64,000 nt of DNA, taken from contig CAVZYX010000005.1 in assembly GCA_963779645.1 (NCBI GenBank), positions 1,240,001 to 1,304,000 on the forward strand. The letters run 5' to 3'. The stretch is from CALMBW01 sp963779645. Its GTDB lineage: Bacteria; Actinomycetota; CADDZG01; WHSQ01. This document shows, one piece after another, positions 26,111 to 34,595 of the stretch. Within the stretch, counting starts at the first letter, position 1, and each line of letters begins with the position of its first letter. Below the pieces are notes generated by a model that searched no databases, had not been told where the DNA came from, and saw nothing but the letters and a program-made list of their open reading frames with translations. The position numbers were made by a program, and so were the translations under genes.

Positions 26111-27067
26111 ATGTCGAAGAAGGTCATCCTTGCCGCGCCGCGTGGTTACTGCGCGGGAGTGGATCGAGCCGTGCAGATGGTCGAGCGGGCCCTCGAGACC
26201 CTTGGCGGGCCGGTCTACGTCCGCAAGGAGATCGTCCACAACCGTCACGTGGTTAGCGAGCTCGAGAAGCGCGGAGCGATCTTCGTCGATTCCGAGATCG
26301 ACATCCCCGAAGGGGCCGTCTGCATCTTCTCGGCCCACGGAGTCTCGCCGGAAGTCAGACGCAACGCCGACGCTCGCAACCTGCAGGTGATCGACGCGAC
26401 CTGCCCGCTGGTAACTAAGGTGCACCTCGAAGCGAAGCGTTTCGATAGGGGAGGGCGCAAGATCGTCCTCGTGGGCCATCGAGGCCACGAAGAGATCGAA
26501 GGCACGGCCGGCGAGGTTCCCGACAAGACCTTCGTGATCGAGAGCGTGGATCAGATCGACAAGCTTGACGTCGATAAGAACGAGCCGCTCGCATACCTGA
26601 CCCAGACGACCCTCTCGGTAGACGACACACTAGAAGTGGTCGAGGCTCTGCGCCAGAAGTTCTCGGACATCTCCGGCCCCCACTCCGATGACATCTGCTA
26701 CGCGACCCAGAACCGTCAGGTCGCGGTGAAGGCGATGGCGCCGGATTGCGATGTGGTGCTGATCGTTGGGGCTTTCAACTCGTCGAACTCGAACCGCCTC
26801 GTTGAGGTTGCCAAGCAAGCTGGGACACCTGCGTATCTGGTCCCCGATGAGACTCACTTGAAACCCGAATGGCTAGAGGGGTCTGAGGTCATCGGCGTGA
26901 GCTCGGGCGCAAGCGCCCCCGAGGTTCTTGTCGACCGGCTACTGAGCAGCCTTGCGGACCTTGGCTACGGAGAGGTCGAAACGAAAACCGTGACTACCGA
27001 GGATGTGACTTTCTCTCTGCCGCCCTGGCTCCGAGAGCCTAAGGATGGTCAAGAAGCCGCCAGCTGA
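26111..27067 (+). CDS. ispH: 4-hydroxy-3-methylbut-2-enyl diphosphate reductase
   Basis: The last enzyme of the MEP isoprenoid pathway makes IPP and DMAPP. Its 318 residues include the three cluster cysteines: APRGYCAGVDRAVQ (about 13), DATCPLVTKVH (about 97) and CYATQNRQVAV (about 198). Histidine motifs FSAHGVSPEV and VGHRGHEE are present. The gene is probably leaderless (TAGGCT 6 nt before ATG). Confidence 0.97.
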   Translation: MSKKVILAAPRGYCAGVDRAVQMVERALETLGGPVYVRKEIVHNRHVVSELEKRGAIFVDSEIDIPEGAVCIFSAHGVSPEVRRNADARNLQVIDATCPLVTKVHLEAKRFDRGGRKIVLVGHRGHEEIEGTAGEVPDKTFVIESVDQIDKLDVDKNEPLAYLTQTTLSVDDTLEVVEALRQKFSDISGPHSDDICYATQNRQVAVKAMAPDCDVVLIVGAFNSSNSNRLVEVAKQAGTPAYLVPDETHLKPEWLEGSEVIGVSSGASAPEVLVDRLLSSLADLGYGEVETKTVTTEDVTFSLPPWLREPKDGQEAAS

Positions 27068-27081
27068 CTGACGCCCCCGAA

Positions 27082-27369
27082 CTAAAGGGCGAGCGTCTGC
27101 TCGATGTCGTTCGCGAGGTCGAAATCGATCGCGGTCAGGCCGCCTTCGGAGTGTGTGGAAAGCGTCAGCTTGACCTTGTTGTAGTTGATGAGCATGTCCG
27201 GATGGTGGTCGTAACGGTCTGCCATCTTGGCGACGTCGTTGACGAACTTGATCGCGGACGCGAAATCATCGAACTCGTACACCTTGTGGATCTCGGCTTC
27301 TTCGCGTTCCCAGTCGCCGAGCTCGTCTAGGCGTTGTTCGATCTCTTCGTCGTCCAGTAGCTGGGCCAC
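27082..27369 (-). CDS. 4a-hydroxytetrahydrobiopterin dehydratase (PCD/DCoH)
   Basis: The 95-residue protein has the PCD motif: FASAIKFVNDVAKMADRYDHHPDMLINYNKVKLTLSTHSEGGLTAIDFDLA region, with the active-site His pair in YDHHPD and the later His in LSTHSEGG. It recycles pterin cofactor after aromatic hydroxylation or has a moonlighting role; no aromatic amino acid hydroxylase is in this window. RBS GGAGG precedes the ATG. It converges with ispH. Confidence 0.93.
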   Translation of the reverse strand: MAQLLDDEEIEQRLDELGDWEREEAEIHKVYEFDDFASAIKFVNDVAKMADRYDHHPDMLINYNKVKLTLSTHSEGGLTAIDFDLANDIEQTLAL

Positions 27370-27420
27370 TCATTCCTCCTACTAGTTCCAAGCCCTATTG
27401 CGGCGCACCATACCGCGCCG

Positions 27421-27464
27421 GGACTATAGTCCAGAACCTCAGCTGACACCCAAGCTGACACCCA
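27421..27464. promoter_or_regulatory. Palindrome and tandem 12-bp repeats upstream of the F420-type oxidoreductase
   Basis: GGACTATAGTCC (27421-27432) is a perfect 12-bp palindrome that contains TATAGT, a possible -10 box. It is followed by two perfect tandem copies of AGCTGACACCCA (27441-27452, 27453-27464), 20 bp before the ATG. The site lies between divergent genes and is a candidate operator. Confidence 0.5.
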
Positions 27465-27483
27465 CTTTCGAAGGAGTCCCACA

Positions 27484-28494
27484 ATGGATTACGGGATAGG
27501 CATCGGCGGCCCTATGGGCGTCATCGGCTCGATGGCCAAGATGGTCGAGGATGCAGGCTTCGAGTCCTGCTGGGCGGCAGAAACCACCAACTCCTCGTTC
27601 GTCACGGCGCAACTGGCGATCATGGCGACCTCGAAGATCAACGTGGGCACTGCCATCACGCTGGCCTTCCCGAGGTCTCCGACGATCACCGCCATGGAAG
27701 CCATGGACCTGGACGAGCTCTCGAACGGCCGATTCATCTGCGGCCTGGGAACCCAGGTCAAGCGGGTTAACGAGAACCGGTTCTCGGTCAAGTTCGAGCA
27801 CCCGGCCCCCAAGCTCGCCGAGTACGCCCAGGTCATGAGGACGGTCTTCCAGGCCAACCGCGGAGACGATGTCGTCTTCGAAGGCAAGTTCTACAACGTG
27901 ACGATGCCTACCTTCGGCGGTTTGCGTCAGCCACAGCCTCGCGACATCCCCATCTACTTCGCTGCGGTGAACAAGTTGATGGCTCGCTACTGCGGCGAGG
28001 TCGCCGACGGCTTGCTGGGCCACCCCCTCGCTTCTCCCAAGTACCTGGCGGAGGTCATACGTCCGGCGATCGCTGAAGGCGCCGAACGTGGGGGCCGCAA
28101 GCCCGACGAGTGCAACCTGACGGCTTCACCGATGATCTCGATCTCCGACGACGCCGACCTCGCGAGGCGAGAAGTGAAGCTCCAGATCGCCTTCTACGCG
28201 ACGACAAGGACCTATTCACCGATCCTCGAGCTCCATGACAAAGCTCATCTCGTTCCCGATCTTCGAACTGCGTTCGACGCTAAGGACAAAGAGAAGATGA
28301 TCTCTCTGATCGACGACGACCTATGTGACGCGATCGCATGCGCCGGCACCGTCGACGAGGTCAAGGACAAAGTGAAGGCGTGGGACGGGATCGCCGACCG
28401 TTTGATGGTTTCCGGGCCGTGGTACGGCCCCAAGCCGGAGCGGATGTTCGAGAACTACCAGGCTCTCGTGTCTGCTTTCGGATCAGCGTCCTAA
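27484..28494 (+). CDS. LLM-class (luciferase-like) F420-dependent-type oxidoreductase
   Basis: The 336-residue TIM-barrel protein of the bacterial luciferase-like family contains EDAGFESCWAAETTNSS, INVGTAITLAFPRSPTITA, LGTQVKRVNENRF and FEGKFYNVTMPTFGGLRQP. Actinobacterial members mostly use coenzyme F420. The substrate is unknown. RBS CGAAGGAG. It may be controlled by the palindrome and tandem repeats just upstream. Confidence 0.9.
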   Translation: MDYGIGIGGPMGVIGSMAKMVEDAGFESCWAAETTNSSFVTAQLAIMATSKINVGTAITLAFPRSPTITAMEAMDLDELSNGRFICGLGTQVKRVNENRFSVKFEHPAPKLAEYAQVMRTVFQANRGDDVVFEGKFYNVTMPTFGGLRQPQPRDIPIYFAAVNKLMARYCGEVADGLLGHPLASPKYLAEVIRPAIAEGAERGGRKPDECNLTASPMISISDDADLARREVKLQIAFYATTRTYSPILELHDKAHLVPDLRTAFDAKDKEKMISLIDDDLCDAIACAGTVDEVKDKVKAWDGIADRLMVSGPWYGPKPERMFENYQALVSAFGSAS

Positions 28495-28513
28495 CGACTA
28501 AAGGCTCCGTGAC

Positions 28514-29047
28514 CTAAAGGATCTGCTGCGACAGGATCTTCAGAGAGTCGGCTTTCCACACCTCGTCCTCGAGGATGAGGCCGAGTCGCACGACAAGGAA
28601 GACCGTTCGCCCCCCCGGCGTGTCGCGTGAGGTGACGTCCTGCACCACGCGTGCAACAGCGATCGCTTCTGTCGCCGACGTGAACCCGACATCAGGCCCG
28701 TCGACGATGTCACCGGTCGAATCGATGGCGGATTCCTCGAGTACCTGGCCGAGGCCCCCTTCGAGGAGCGCCTCGTAGTCCTCGCGGAAACTCCCTGTGG
28801 ATAGTTCCAGAAGCCGGGCTCGTACGTCCTCGATGGTGGAGGAGTCGTAGGTGGTGATCGCCGTGATGACATCGCTTGCCGTCGTTTCGGCTGCGGAGTG
28901 CTCCTCGATGATGAAGTTGTCGATCTCTTCCGGTTCGGTCCCGCGTGCTCCGAACCAGAGGCTCGCGAAGACAGCCGCTAGCGCGACAGCCACGACGGCG
29001 ACGACTATCCAGATGAACTGACGACGACCTTCGAGGCTCTCCTGCAT
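28514..29047 (-). CDS. Mce-associated membrane protein, second set
   Basis: One N-terminal membrane helix (QFIWIVVAVVAVALAAVFASLWFG) precedes an extracytoplasmic domain of about 140 residues with the NTF2-like pattern of Mas proteins (AETTASDVITAITTYDSSTIED, FREDYEALL, VFLVVRLGLI). It is a distant paralogue of the protein at 35795. It follows yrbEB by 25 bp, yet TAACAT 6 nt before ATG 29047 suggests its own leaderless promoter; GTG 29050 is an alternative start. Confidence 0.82.
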   Translation of the reverse strand: MQESLEGRRQFIWIVVAVVAVALAAVFASLWFGARGTEPEEIDNFIIEEHSAAETTASDVITAITTYDSSTIEDVRARLLELSTGSFREDYEALLEGGLGQVLEESAIDSTGDIVDGPDVGFTSATEAIAVARVVQDVTSRDTPGGRTVFLVVRLGLILEDEVWKADSLKILSQQIL

Positions 29048-29053
29048 CACGAC

Positions 29054-29059
29054 ATGTTA
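29054..29059 (-). promoter_or_regulatory. -10 box for leaderless Mce-associated gene
   Basis: On the minus strand TAACAT is followed by 6 nt and ATG (29047). Confidence 0.45.
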
Positions 29060-29074
29060 GGGGGTGCCTAGGCG

Positions 29075-29920
29075 TTAGCCCACGATGCGAACGGTGTCGC
29101 TCACTCCCCACATGAAGGCCGACATCATGAGGTTCAGCAGGTTCACGGCCACGATCGATGCCCGGATGGCTCGCCCGACAGCGATCCCCACGCCGGCCGG
29201 GCCGCCGGTGGCGTTGAAGCCGTAGTAGCAGTGGATGAGGGCAACGGCGATGGCGAACACCGCGGCTTTGATCAGTGAATAGAGGACGTCGATCGGCGGC
29301 AGGAACAGTTCGAAGTAGTGGTTGTAGGTACCTGCCGAAAGGCCAAGGAGTTTCGTAACGATCAGGTCCGTTGCCACGTACGACGCGAAGAGCGAGATCA
29401 GATACAGGGGCGTGATCGCAACGAGGGCCGCGATGATGCGAGTCGAGACCAAGTAGGGGACAGGTCGGATCGCCATGACCTCGAGGGCGTCGATCTCTTC
29501 GTTCACGCGCATGGCACCGAGCTCGGCCGTGAAACCGGCTCCAACCTGCGCAGCGAGAGTCACACCCGCGATCAGTGGGGTGATCTCTCGGGTGTTTGCG
29601 AAGGCCGAGACGAACCCGGTGAACGCCTCCGCCCCGATCAGCTGAAGTCCTTTGAAGCCTTCGAGCCCAACCTGGGTTCCTGTGAAGAAGGCCATGAAGA
29701 AGATGACGCCAACCGTTCCGGCGCCGACGATCAAGGCTCCTGCTCCGAGGGTGATGTCCGAGATCAATCTTCCGATCTCGTTCAGGTGGCGAGTCGCGGG
29801 AACGATGTCGGCCAGCGACTTGGCCATGAAGGTCAGCTGCGAGCCGAGACCCGCAAGCGAATCCACGACCCTGTTGCCGGCCCTTGAAAAGAATCCCCGT
29901 CGTTGTGCAACTACGGCCAC
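29075..29920 (-). CDS. yrbEB: YrbE/MlaE-family ABC permease B, second set
   Basis: The 281-residue permease has five or six membrane helices and the MlaE signature region (AFTGFVSAFANTREITPLIAGVTLAAQVGAGFTAELGAMRVNEEIDALEVM in pieces). It should pair with the YrbEA encoded just upstream and with an MceG ATPase to move lipid substrates. The set has no Mce proteins of its own. It is similar to the YrbEB at 43167. Confidence 0.92.
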   Translation of the reverse strand: MAVVAQRRGFFSRAGNRVVDSLAGLGSQLTFMAKSLADIVPATRHLNEIGRLISDITLGAGALIVGAGTVGVIFFMAFFTGTQVGLEGFKGLQLIGAEAFTGFVSAFANTREITPLIAGVTLAAQVGAGFTAELGAMRVNEEIDALEVMAIRPVPYLVSTRIIAALVAITPLYLISLFASYVATDLIVTKLLGLSAGTYNHYFELFLPPIDVLYSLIKAAVFAIAVALIHCYYGFNATGGPAGVGIAVGRAIRASIVAVNLLNLMMSAFMWGVSDTVRIVG

Positions 29921-29927
29921 AGTTCTC

Positions 29928-30713
29928 CTATCCGAATTTCTGAGGAACGATCGCGAAGTAAAGAGCAGTGAGTATGAAGTTCACGAAGAAAACGAGCATG
30001 AAGGTCACGACGACTGCGCGGTTAACGGCATCCCCCACGCCTTTCGGGCCGCCCTTCGCGTAGAAACCGAAGTACACGGCAACCATGGCTGCGATGAGAC
30101 CGAAGATGCCGGCCTTTATGATCGCCACGATCAGGTCGGCGGTCTGCGCCAGAAGCGAGAACGAGGCAAGGTAAGCGCCGGGCGTTCCTCCCTGGATGAT
30201 GACGTTGAAGAAATAGCCCCCGAGGATCCCCGCTACCGAAACGAAACCGTCGAGAAGCATCGCCACGAAGATGGCGGCCCAGATCCTCGGCACGACGAGT
30301 GTGGCGATCGGGTTCACGGCCAGAACTTCCATCGCGGAGATCTCGTCGCGGATCTTCCGCGAGCCGAGGTCTGCACACATCGCCGAGCCCCCGGCCCCCG
30401 CGATCAGCAGCGCGGCAACGATCGGGGCCGCCTCACGAACGACGGCCAGAACCATCGCGGCCCCCGTCTGAGACTCGGCTCCCAGCTGAGCGGCCACGTT
30501 TCCGACCTGGAGGGCGATGGTGGCTCCGAAAGCGATGGCGACCAACATGGCCGGGAAGGCCGAGACGCTCGCGATGAACCAGCTCTGGCGGACGAATTCG
30601 CGCCAGGGATAAGGGGGCTTCCACATGATCCGGAAAGCCTCCAGCGTGATTGCGAACATGTTCCCCGTCTCAACGACGAGGTTGCGCATCTTTGACCCCA
30701 TCCTGTTCGGCAC
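29928..30713 (-). CDS. yrbEA: YrbE/MlaE-family ABC permease A, second set
   Basis: A 261-residue MlaE permease (REAAPIVAALLIAGAGGSAMCADLGSRKIRDEISAMEVLAVNP and GGPKGVGDAVNRAVV regions). It ends 7 bp before yrbEB. It would normally sit directly after the ATPase gene at 31302; an inverted-repeat-bounded, degraded GNAT segment now lies between them. Confidence 0.92.
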   Translation of the reverse strand: MPNRMGSKMRNLVVETGNMFAITLEAFRIMWKPPYPWREFVRQSWFIASVSAFPAMLVAIAFGATIALQVGNVAAQLGAESQTGAAMVLAVVREAAPIVAALLIAGAGGSAMCADLGSRKIRDEISAMEVLAVNPIATLVVPRIWAAIFVAMLLDGFVSVAGILGGYFFNVIIQGGTPGAYLASFSLLAQTADLIVAIIKAGIFGLIAAMVAVYFGFYAKGGPKGVGDAVNRAVVVTFMLVFFVNFILTALYFAIVPQKFG

Positions 30714-30768
30714 GCTACAGGAAGGGCAATCCCGCGCCTAGACGGCGAATGTACGTATTCCGGACACT

Positions 30769-30799
30769 TTCTGCGTAGGAATTGAGTCGCTATACGACC
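30769..30799 (+). repeat. Inverted-repeat element, copy A
   Basis: TTCTGCGTAGGAATTG followed by AGTCGCTATACGACC. It matches copy B (31267-31297, opposite orientation) at 30 of 31 bases, and similarity continues inward for about 18 further bases (TTCAA, CG, AGATTC). The 3' part holds a short dyad GTCG-N5-CGAC. Confidence 0.85.
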
Positions 30800-30802
30800 C
30801 TT

Positions 30803-31284
30803 TCAAGACGAAGATTCCGCTGCTTGCCCTATCTCGATGGTGTACCCCAGCGATGGGGGATGAGGTGGGAAAGGTGAGGAGCGCCTCCGCCCGTCGAGCT
30901 TCCATCCCCTCTTCTCGTAGAACCGCCGGGCTCTCTTGTTCTCCTCGAGGACCCATAGACGACACACCGAATCGCCGCGCTTCTGAGCGAGTTCAGAACC
31001 GCCGCATGAAGGGCGTCGGCAACTCCGGTTCCCCATCTATCTGGTCGCACGAAAAGGCGTAGCAGCTCCTCCGGCCCGAATACGACCGCACCAACCGCCT
31101 CCTGGTCCATATCAGCGATGAGGACTGTCGAGTCTGAGGAGAGATCAGCCCTTGCCACAGCTCCCGCTCCTTTTCGTCGGGGAAGGGTGGTTGCTACTCG
31201 GAGCACGATCCCCGCTGCATGCGTCATGAACGACGACCCTATGACGGCGAATCTGCGCGTTGAAGAGGTCGTATAGCGACACAA
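30803..31284 (-). pseudogene. Degraded GNAT acetyltransferase in an inverted-repeat-bounded segment
   Basis: Two frames together give a GNAT core. The 5' frame carries LIADMDQEAVGAVVFGPEELLRLFVRPDRWGTGVADALHAAVL; the 3' frame carries LWVLEENKRARRFYEKRGWKLDG. The frames join near 30960, and one base is missing there. The usual N-terminal GNAT helices are absent: the open frame begins inside repeat copy B. Stop TGA (30803-30805) lies 4 bp from copy A. The gene thus looks broken at its start and in its middle. It interrupts the order mceG-yrbEA-yrbEB. Confidence 0.75.
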
Positions 31285-31297
31285 TTCCTACGCAGAA
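31267..31297 (-). repeat. Inverted-repeat element, copy B
   Basis: Read on the minus strand this repeats copy A with one mismatch in 31. It begins 4 bp after the TAA stop of the ATPase gene (31302-31304). Confidence 0.85.
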
Positions 31298-31301
31298 TCG
31301 G

Positions 31302-32237
31302 TTAGGAGGTGATCTCTTCGGGGGCGCCGGCGGCTCGCTCCATCTCTTCCACTTCCTCGGCCGTCATGCCCTTGGACGATTTCGCCTTGGCATCCGGGTC
31401 GGGCTTCGTGGAGTCTTTCTCCTCGGACATACCGATCGGGCCCTCGGTGTCACCCGAGAGGAACTGGCGAACCACGGGGATGTCGGATTCGAACATCTCC
31501 TTGGCGGGGCCGAAGCGGACCAGGTTGCGGCGGTAGAGCATGCCGATGTAATCGCTGACCTTGCGAGCCGTCGAGATGTCGTGCGTGACGACGATGAAGG
31601 TTGCGTTGAGCTGGTCGTTCAGGTCCATGATGAGCTCGTTGAGAAACGCAGTACGGACGGGGTCTAGTCCGGAGTCGGGCTCGTCGAACAGGATGATCTC
31701 GGGGTCGAGTACGAGAGCGCGGGCCAGACCGGCGCGCTTCTTCATTCCTCCGGAGATCTCGCCCGGGAGCTTCTTCTCGGCTCCCAAGAGCCCGACCATC
31801 GTCAGCTTCTCGTCGACGATGTCGAAGATCTCTTTCTCGCTCTTCTTGGTGTGCTCGCGGAGCGGGAACGCGACGTTGTCGTAGATGTTCATCGAGCCGA
31901 ACAAGGCACCGTCCTGGAAGAGAACACCGAACTTGCGGCGCACTTGATAGAGCTCACGCTCGGACAGGGCCGGCACGTTCATGTCGCCGATCCAGATCTC
32001 GCCACGGTCGGGTTTCAGCAGGCCAACGAGGTGTTTCAGGAACACGGACTTACCCGTTCCGGAGGGGCCAAGCATCAGTGTGATGGCGCCCTTAGGGACA
32101 TCGAAAGTGATGTCTTCTAGAACGGTCTGTGGACCGAAGCTCTTGGTTAGGTTCCGGATACTGATCTCGGTGTCGAGCGTCTGTCCATCGAACCGATTGC
32201 GACCGAGGCCGCTTGTGCTGGTTCCCGATCCACCCAT
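31302..32237 (-). CDS. mceG: Mce/Mla-type ABC transporter ATPase (Mkl/MceG-like)
   Basis: The 311-residue ATPase has Walker A GPSGTGKSV (about residue 58), signature ISGGMKKRAGLARAL and Walker B ILFDEPDSGLDP. The SGGMKKRAGLARAL wording is typical of the MlaF/MceG group that powers YrbE permeases. The C-terminal 45 residues are a charged tail (KDSTKPDPDAKAKSSKG, EEVEEMERA), as in MceG, where the tail matters for stability. It may serve both permease pairs in this window, since no other ATPase is seen. Confidence 0.93.
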   Translation of the reverse strand: MGGSGTSTSGLGRNRFDGQTLDTEISIRNLTKSFGPQTVLEDITFDVPKGAITLMLGPSGTGKSVFLKHLVGLLKPDRGEIWIGDMNVPALSERELYQVRRKFGVLFQDGALFGSMNIYDNVAFPLREHTKKSEKEIFDIVDEKLTMVGLLGAEKKLPGEISGGMKKRAGLARALVLDPEIILFDEPDSGLDPVRTAFLNELIMDLNDQLNATFIVVTHDISTARKVSDYIGMLYRRNLVRFGPAKEMFESDIPVVRQFLSGDTEGPIGMSEEKDSTKPDPDAKAKSSKGMTAEEVEEMERAAGAPEEITS

Positions 32238-32347
32238 GTCTTTCGAACCCCCGCGATCTATTTCACGCCGGGCCGAACGCCCGGGAGCAGGTAGATAGCT
32301 TAATCCCCCTGGAAGATCCGCCCTGGTGGCCGGTGACCCCCGTACTT

Positions 32348-32365
32348 GACCGGACGGTCTAGTAT
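32348..32365 (+). promoter_or_regulatory. Operator and -10 box ahead of the acyl-CoA dehydrogenase pair
   Basis: GACCG-GA-CGGTC (32348-32359) is a perfect palindrome of TetR-operator shape. TAGTAT (32360-32365) follows at once and lies 6 nt before GTG 32372, so the transcript is probably leaderless and repressible. Confidence 0.6.
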
Positions 32366-32371
32366 TCGCCC

Positions 32372-33541
32372 GTGGATTTTCGAGACACCGCCGAAGAGGC
32401 GGCTTTCAGAAAAGAACTCAGGACCTGGTTGGACGCCAACATCCCCGACGGCGAGCCCCAGAAGGGCCGCGGCGAGGTCGAGGCCTCCAAGGAGTGGTCC
32501 CGCAAGCTGTACGACGCCGGTTACTCCGGGCTGACCTGGCCGAAGGAGTACGGGGGCCAGGGCGCTCCCTACACCCATCAGGCGATCTTCCTCGAGGAGA
32601 TAGCCCAGCAAGAGGCCCCGGAGCACATCGGCGTCATCGGGTTGGGGATGGCCGGGCCGACGATCATCGCTCACGGCACCGACGAGCAGAAGACCGCCCA
32701 CCTCGACAACATCCTGTCCGGAGAAGAGGTCTGGTGTCAGGGCTTCTCGGAACCGGGTTCCGGAAGCGATCTGGCGTCGCTTAAGACCAAAGGTGTTCTA
32801 GACGGCGACGAGTTCGTCATCAACGGACAGAAGGTGTGGTCCAGCTTCGCCCACATCGCCGATTACTGCATCCTTCTCGTTCGAACGGATCCCGATGCTC
32901 CGAAGCACAACGGCATCACTTACTTGCTGGTCGACATGAAGACTCCGGGAGTCGAGGTGCGGCCGCTGAAACAGATCACGGGTGACCCCGAGTTCAATGA
33001 GATCTTCTTCAACGATGCTCGGGTACCCAAAGCGAATGTCGTCGGCGAGATCAACGACGGATGGCGCATCGCCATGACGACGCTGATGCACGAGCGAGGC
33101 ACCTTGGGCTTCGCCCTCACTGCTCGCTTGGAGGTTGCACTCCGCAAACTCGTCACGACCGCATCGAACCCGCGCAGCGATGGAGTCATACCTGCCGATG
33201 ATCCGGTGATCCGCGAGAAGATCGCACGGCTCTGGGTCGATCTTCAAGGTCTTCGCTTCACGAACTACAGAGCGCTGACCGGTTTGGTCAAGACGGGTAT
33301 CCCCGGCCCCGAGGGGTCGGTCGCCAAGCTGCACTGGTCGGAGACGAATCAACGGCTGACGAAACTCGCACTCGAGGTGCTCGGACCAGAAGCTCAGATC
33401 GATGGTGACGACGGGCTGTGGGGCGGGTACTGGCAGTACGCGCAGTTGCGCAGCAGGGGCAACACGATCGAAGCCGGTACGTCCGAGGTGCTCCGCAACA
33501 TCATCTCCGAACGCGTACTCGGATTACCAAGGGGTCGCTGA
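32372..33541 (+). CDS. Acyl-CoA dehydrogenase, subunit 1 of a pair
   Basis: The 389-residue FAD enzyme has GFSEPGSGSDLASLKT, a WSSFAHIADYCILLVRT strand and the C-terminal FAD loop RGNTIEAGTSEVLRNII. It introduces a double bond into an acyl-CoA thioester. The stop overlaps the next dehydrogenase start (TGATG). Adjacent overlapping dehydrogenases are known to form alpha2-beta2 FadE enzymes for steroid side chains in actinobacteria; the lipid-transport neighbourhood supports that idea, but the substrate is inferred. The start is GTG 32372. Confidence 0.9.
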   Translation: MDFRDTAEEAAFRKELRTWLDANIPDGEPQKGRGEVEASKEWSRKLYDAGYSGLTWPKEYGGQGAPYTHQAIFLEEIAQQEAPEHIGVIGLGMAGPTIIAHGTDEQKTAHLDNILSGEEVWCQGFSEPGSGSDLASLKTKGVLDGDEFVINGQKVWSSFAHIADYCILLVRTDPDAPKHNGITYLLVDMKTPGVEVRPLKQITGDPEFNEIFFNDARVPKANVVGEINDGWRIAMTTLMHERGTLGFALTARLEVALRKLVTTASNPRSDGVIPADDPVIREKIARLWVDLQGLRFTNYRALTGLVKTGIPGPEGSVAKLHWSETNQRLTKLALEVLGPEAQIDGDDGLWGGYWQYAQLRSRGNTIEAGTSEVLRNIISERVLGLPRGR

Positions 33542-34536
33542 TGGATTTCGCCTTTTCCGAAGAACAACAGATGCTGCGCCAGCAGGCGCGCGAGCTTCTG
33601 GCCGACCGCTTCCCGCCGGAGCGCGTCGTCGAGCTCGCAGAGTCGGACGACGGGTGGGATCCTGCTTCGTGGAAAGAGATCGCGGACCTTGGGTGGATCG
33701 GTCTCTCGGCATCTGAGGAGGCCGGCGGCGCCGGGATGTCGTTCCTCGACGAAGCTGTCTTGCTCGAAGAGATGGGGTATGCGCTCTTCCCAGGCCCCTA
33801 CTTCTCGAGTGTGGCTCTCGCACTGCCCGCTCTAGAGGAGAACCCCGAACTCGCAGGCAAGGTGATCTCCGGAGAGCTCACTGCAACCTTCTCGACGAAT
33901 CCGGAGCTGGTACCCGATGGCGCGATCGCGGACCTGATCGTTCTTGCTGCCGGGTCAACGATCACGACATACAACCGATCGGATGTGCAGGTCACGCCGT
34001 TGTCCACGATGGATCCGACGCGCCGTTACGCGCGCGTAGACGTCAAAGGTGCTAGCGGAACCGAGCTGGCTTCCGGGGGCCGCGGCGACGAGCTGTTGCG
34101 TTCCATCCATCACCGCGCACTGGCGGCAGCAGCACTCGAAGCTGTTGGGGTTGCTCAACGAACCCACGACCTTGCACGGGAGTACGTGAAGGAGCGGCAG
34201 CAGTTCGGGAAGCCGGTCGGCGTGTACCAAGCGGTTTCTCACCAGGTCGCCGACACCTTTGTGCAACTCGAGCTGGCACGGTCGCTCTCTTACTGGGCCG
34301 CGTGGACCGTGGCCGAATCGGATGAACAAGCCGAGCGTGCAGTCGCTGCCGCTAAAGCGCAAGCAACCGAATCGGCGGTGTTCAACTGCGAGCGTTCGAT
34401 CCAGGTGCACGGCGGCATCGGGTTCACTTGGGAACACATCCTGCACAGGTACTACAAGCGCGCGCAATGGTTGCAATCCTTCGAGGGCTATCCCTCGGTG
34501 CATCTCTCGACGATCGCGCGATCGCTCTTCAACTAA
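33541..34536 (+). CDS. Acyl-CoA dehydrogenase, subunit 2 of a pair
   Basis: ATG 33541 (MDFAFSEEQQMLRQQAREL) gives 331 residues and overlaps the previous stop by one base. It has DLGWIGLSASEEAGGAGMSF, ALEAVGVAQRTHDLAREYVKERQQFGKPVGVYQAVSHQVAD in pieces and VHGGIGFTWEHILHRYYKRA. It is shorter than subunit 1, with a reduced middle beta domain, as usual for the partner subunit of heteromeric FadE enzymes. Confidence 0.9.
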   Translation: MDFAFSEEQQMLRQQARELLADRFPPERVVELAESDDGWDPASWKEIADLGWIGLSASEEAGGAGMSFLDEAVLLEEMGYALFPGPYFSSVALALPALEENPELAGKVISGELTATFSTNPELVPDGAIADLIVLAAGSTITTYNRSDVQVTPLSTMDPTRRYARVDVKGASGTELASGGRGDELLRSIHHRALAAAALEAVGVAQRTHDLAREYVKERQQFGKPVGVYQAVSHQVADTFVQLELARSLSYWAAWTVAESDEQAERAVAAAKAQATESAVFNCERSIQVHGGIGFTWEHILHRYYKRAQWLQSFEGYPSVHLSTIARSLFN

Positions 34537-34583
34537 CGCAGATCTCAGTGCCGTAGGTCCTAGTTGTAGCCGCGCGGCCCCCT

Positions 34584-34589
34584 TATAGT
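34584..34589 (+). promoter_or_regulatory. -10 box for leaderless SCP2-hydrolase gene
   Basis: TATAGT followed by 6 nt and ATG (34596). Confidence 0.55.
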
Positions 34590-34595
34590 GATTCG

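Noticed and set aside
27060..27115. Possible bidirectional terminator between ispH and the pterin dehydratase
   Set aside because: CGCCC/GGGCG can pair, but the loop is long, there is no T run and it lies inside the coding end of the dehydratase.
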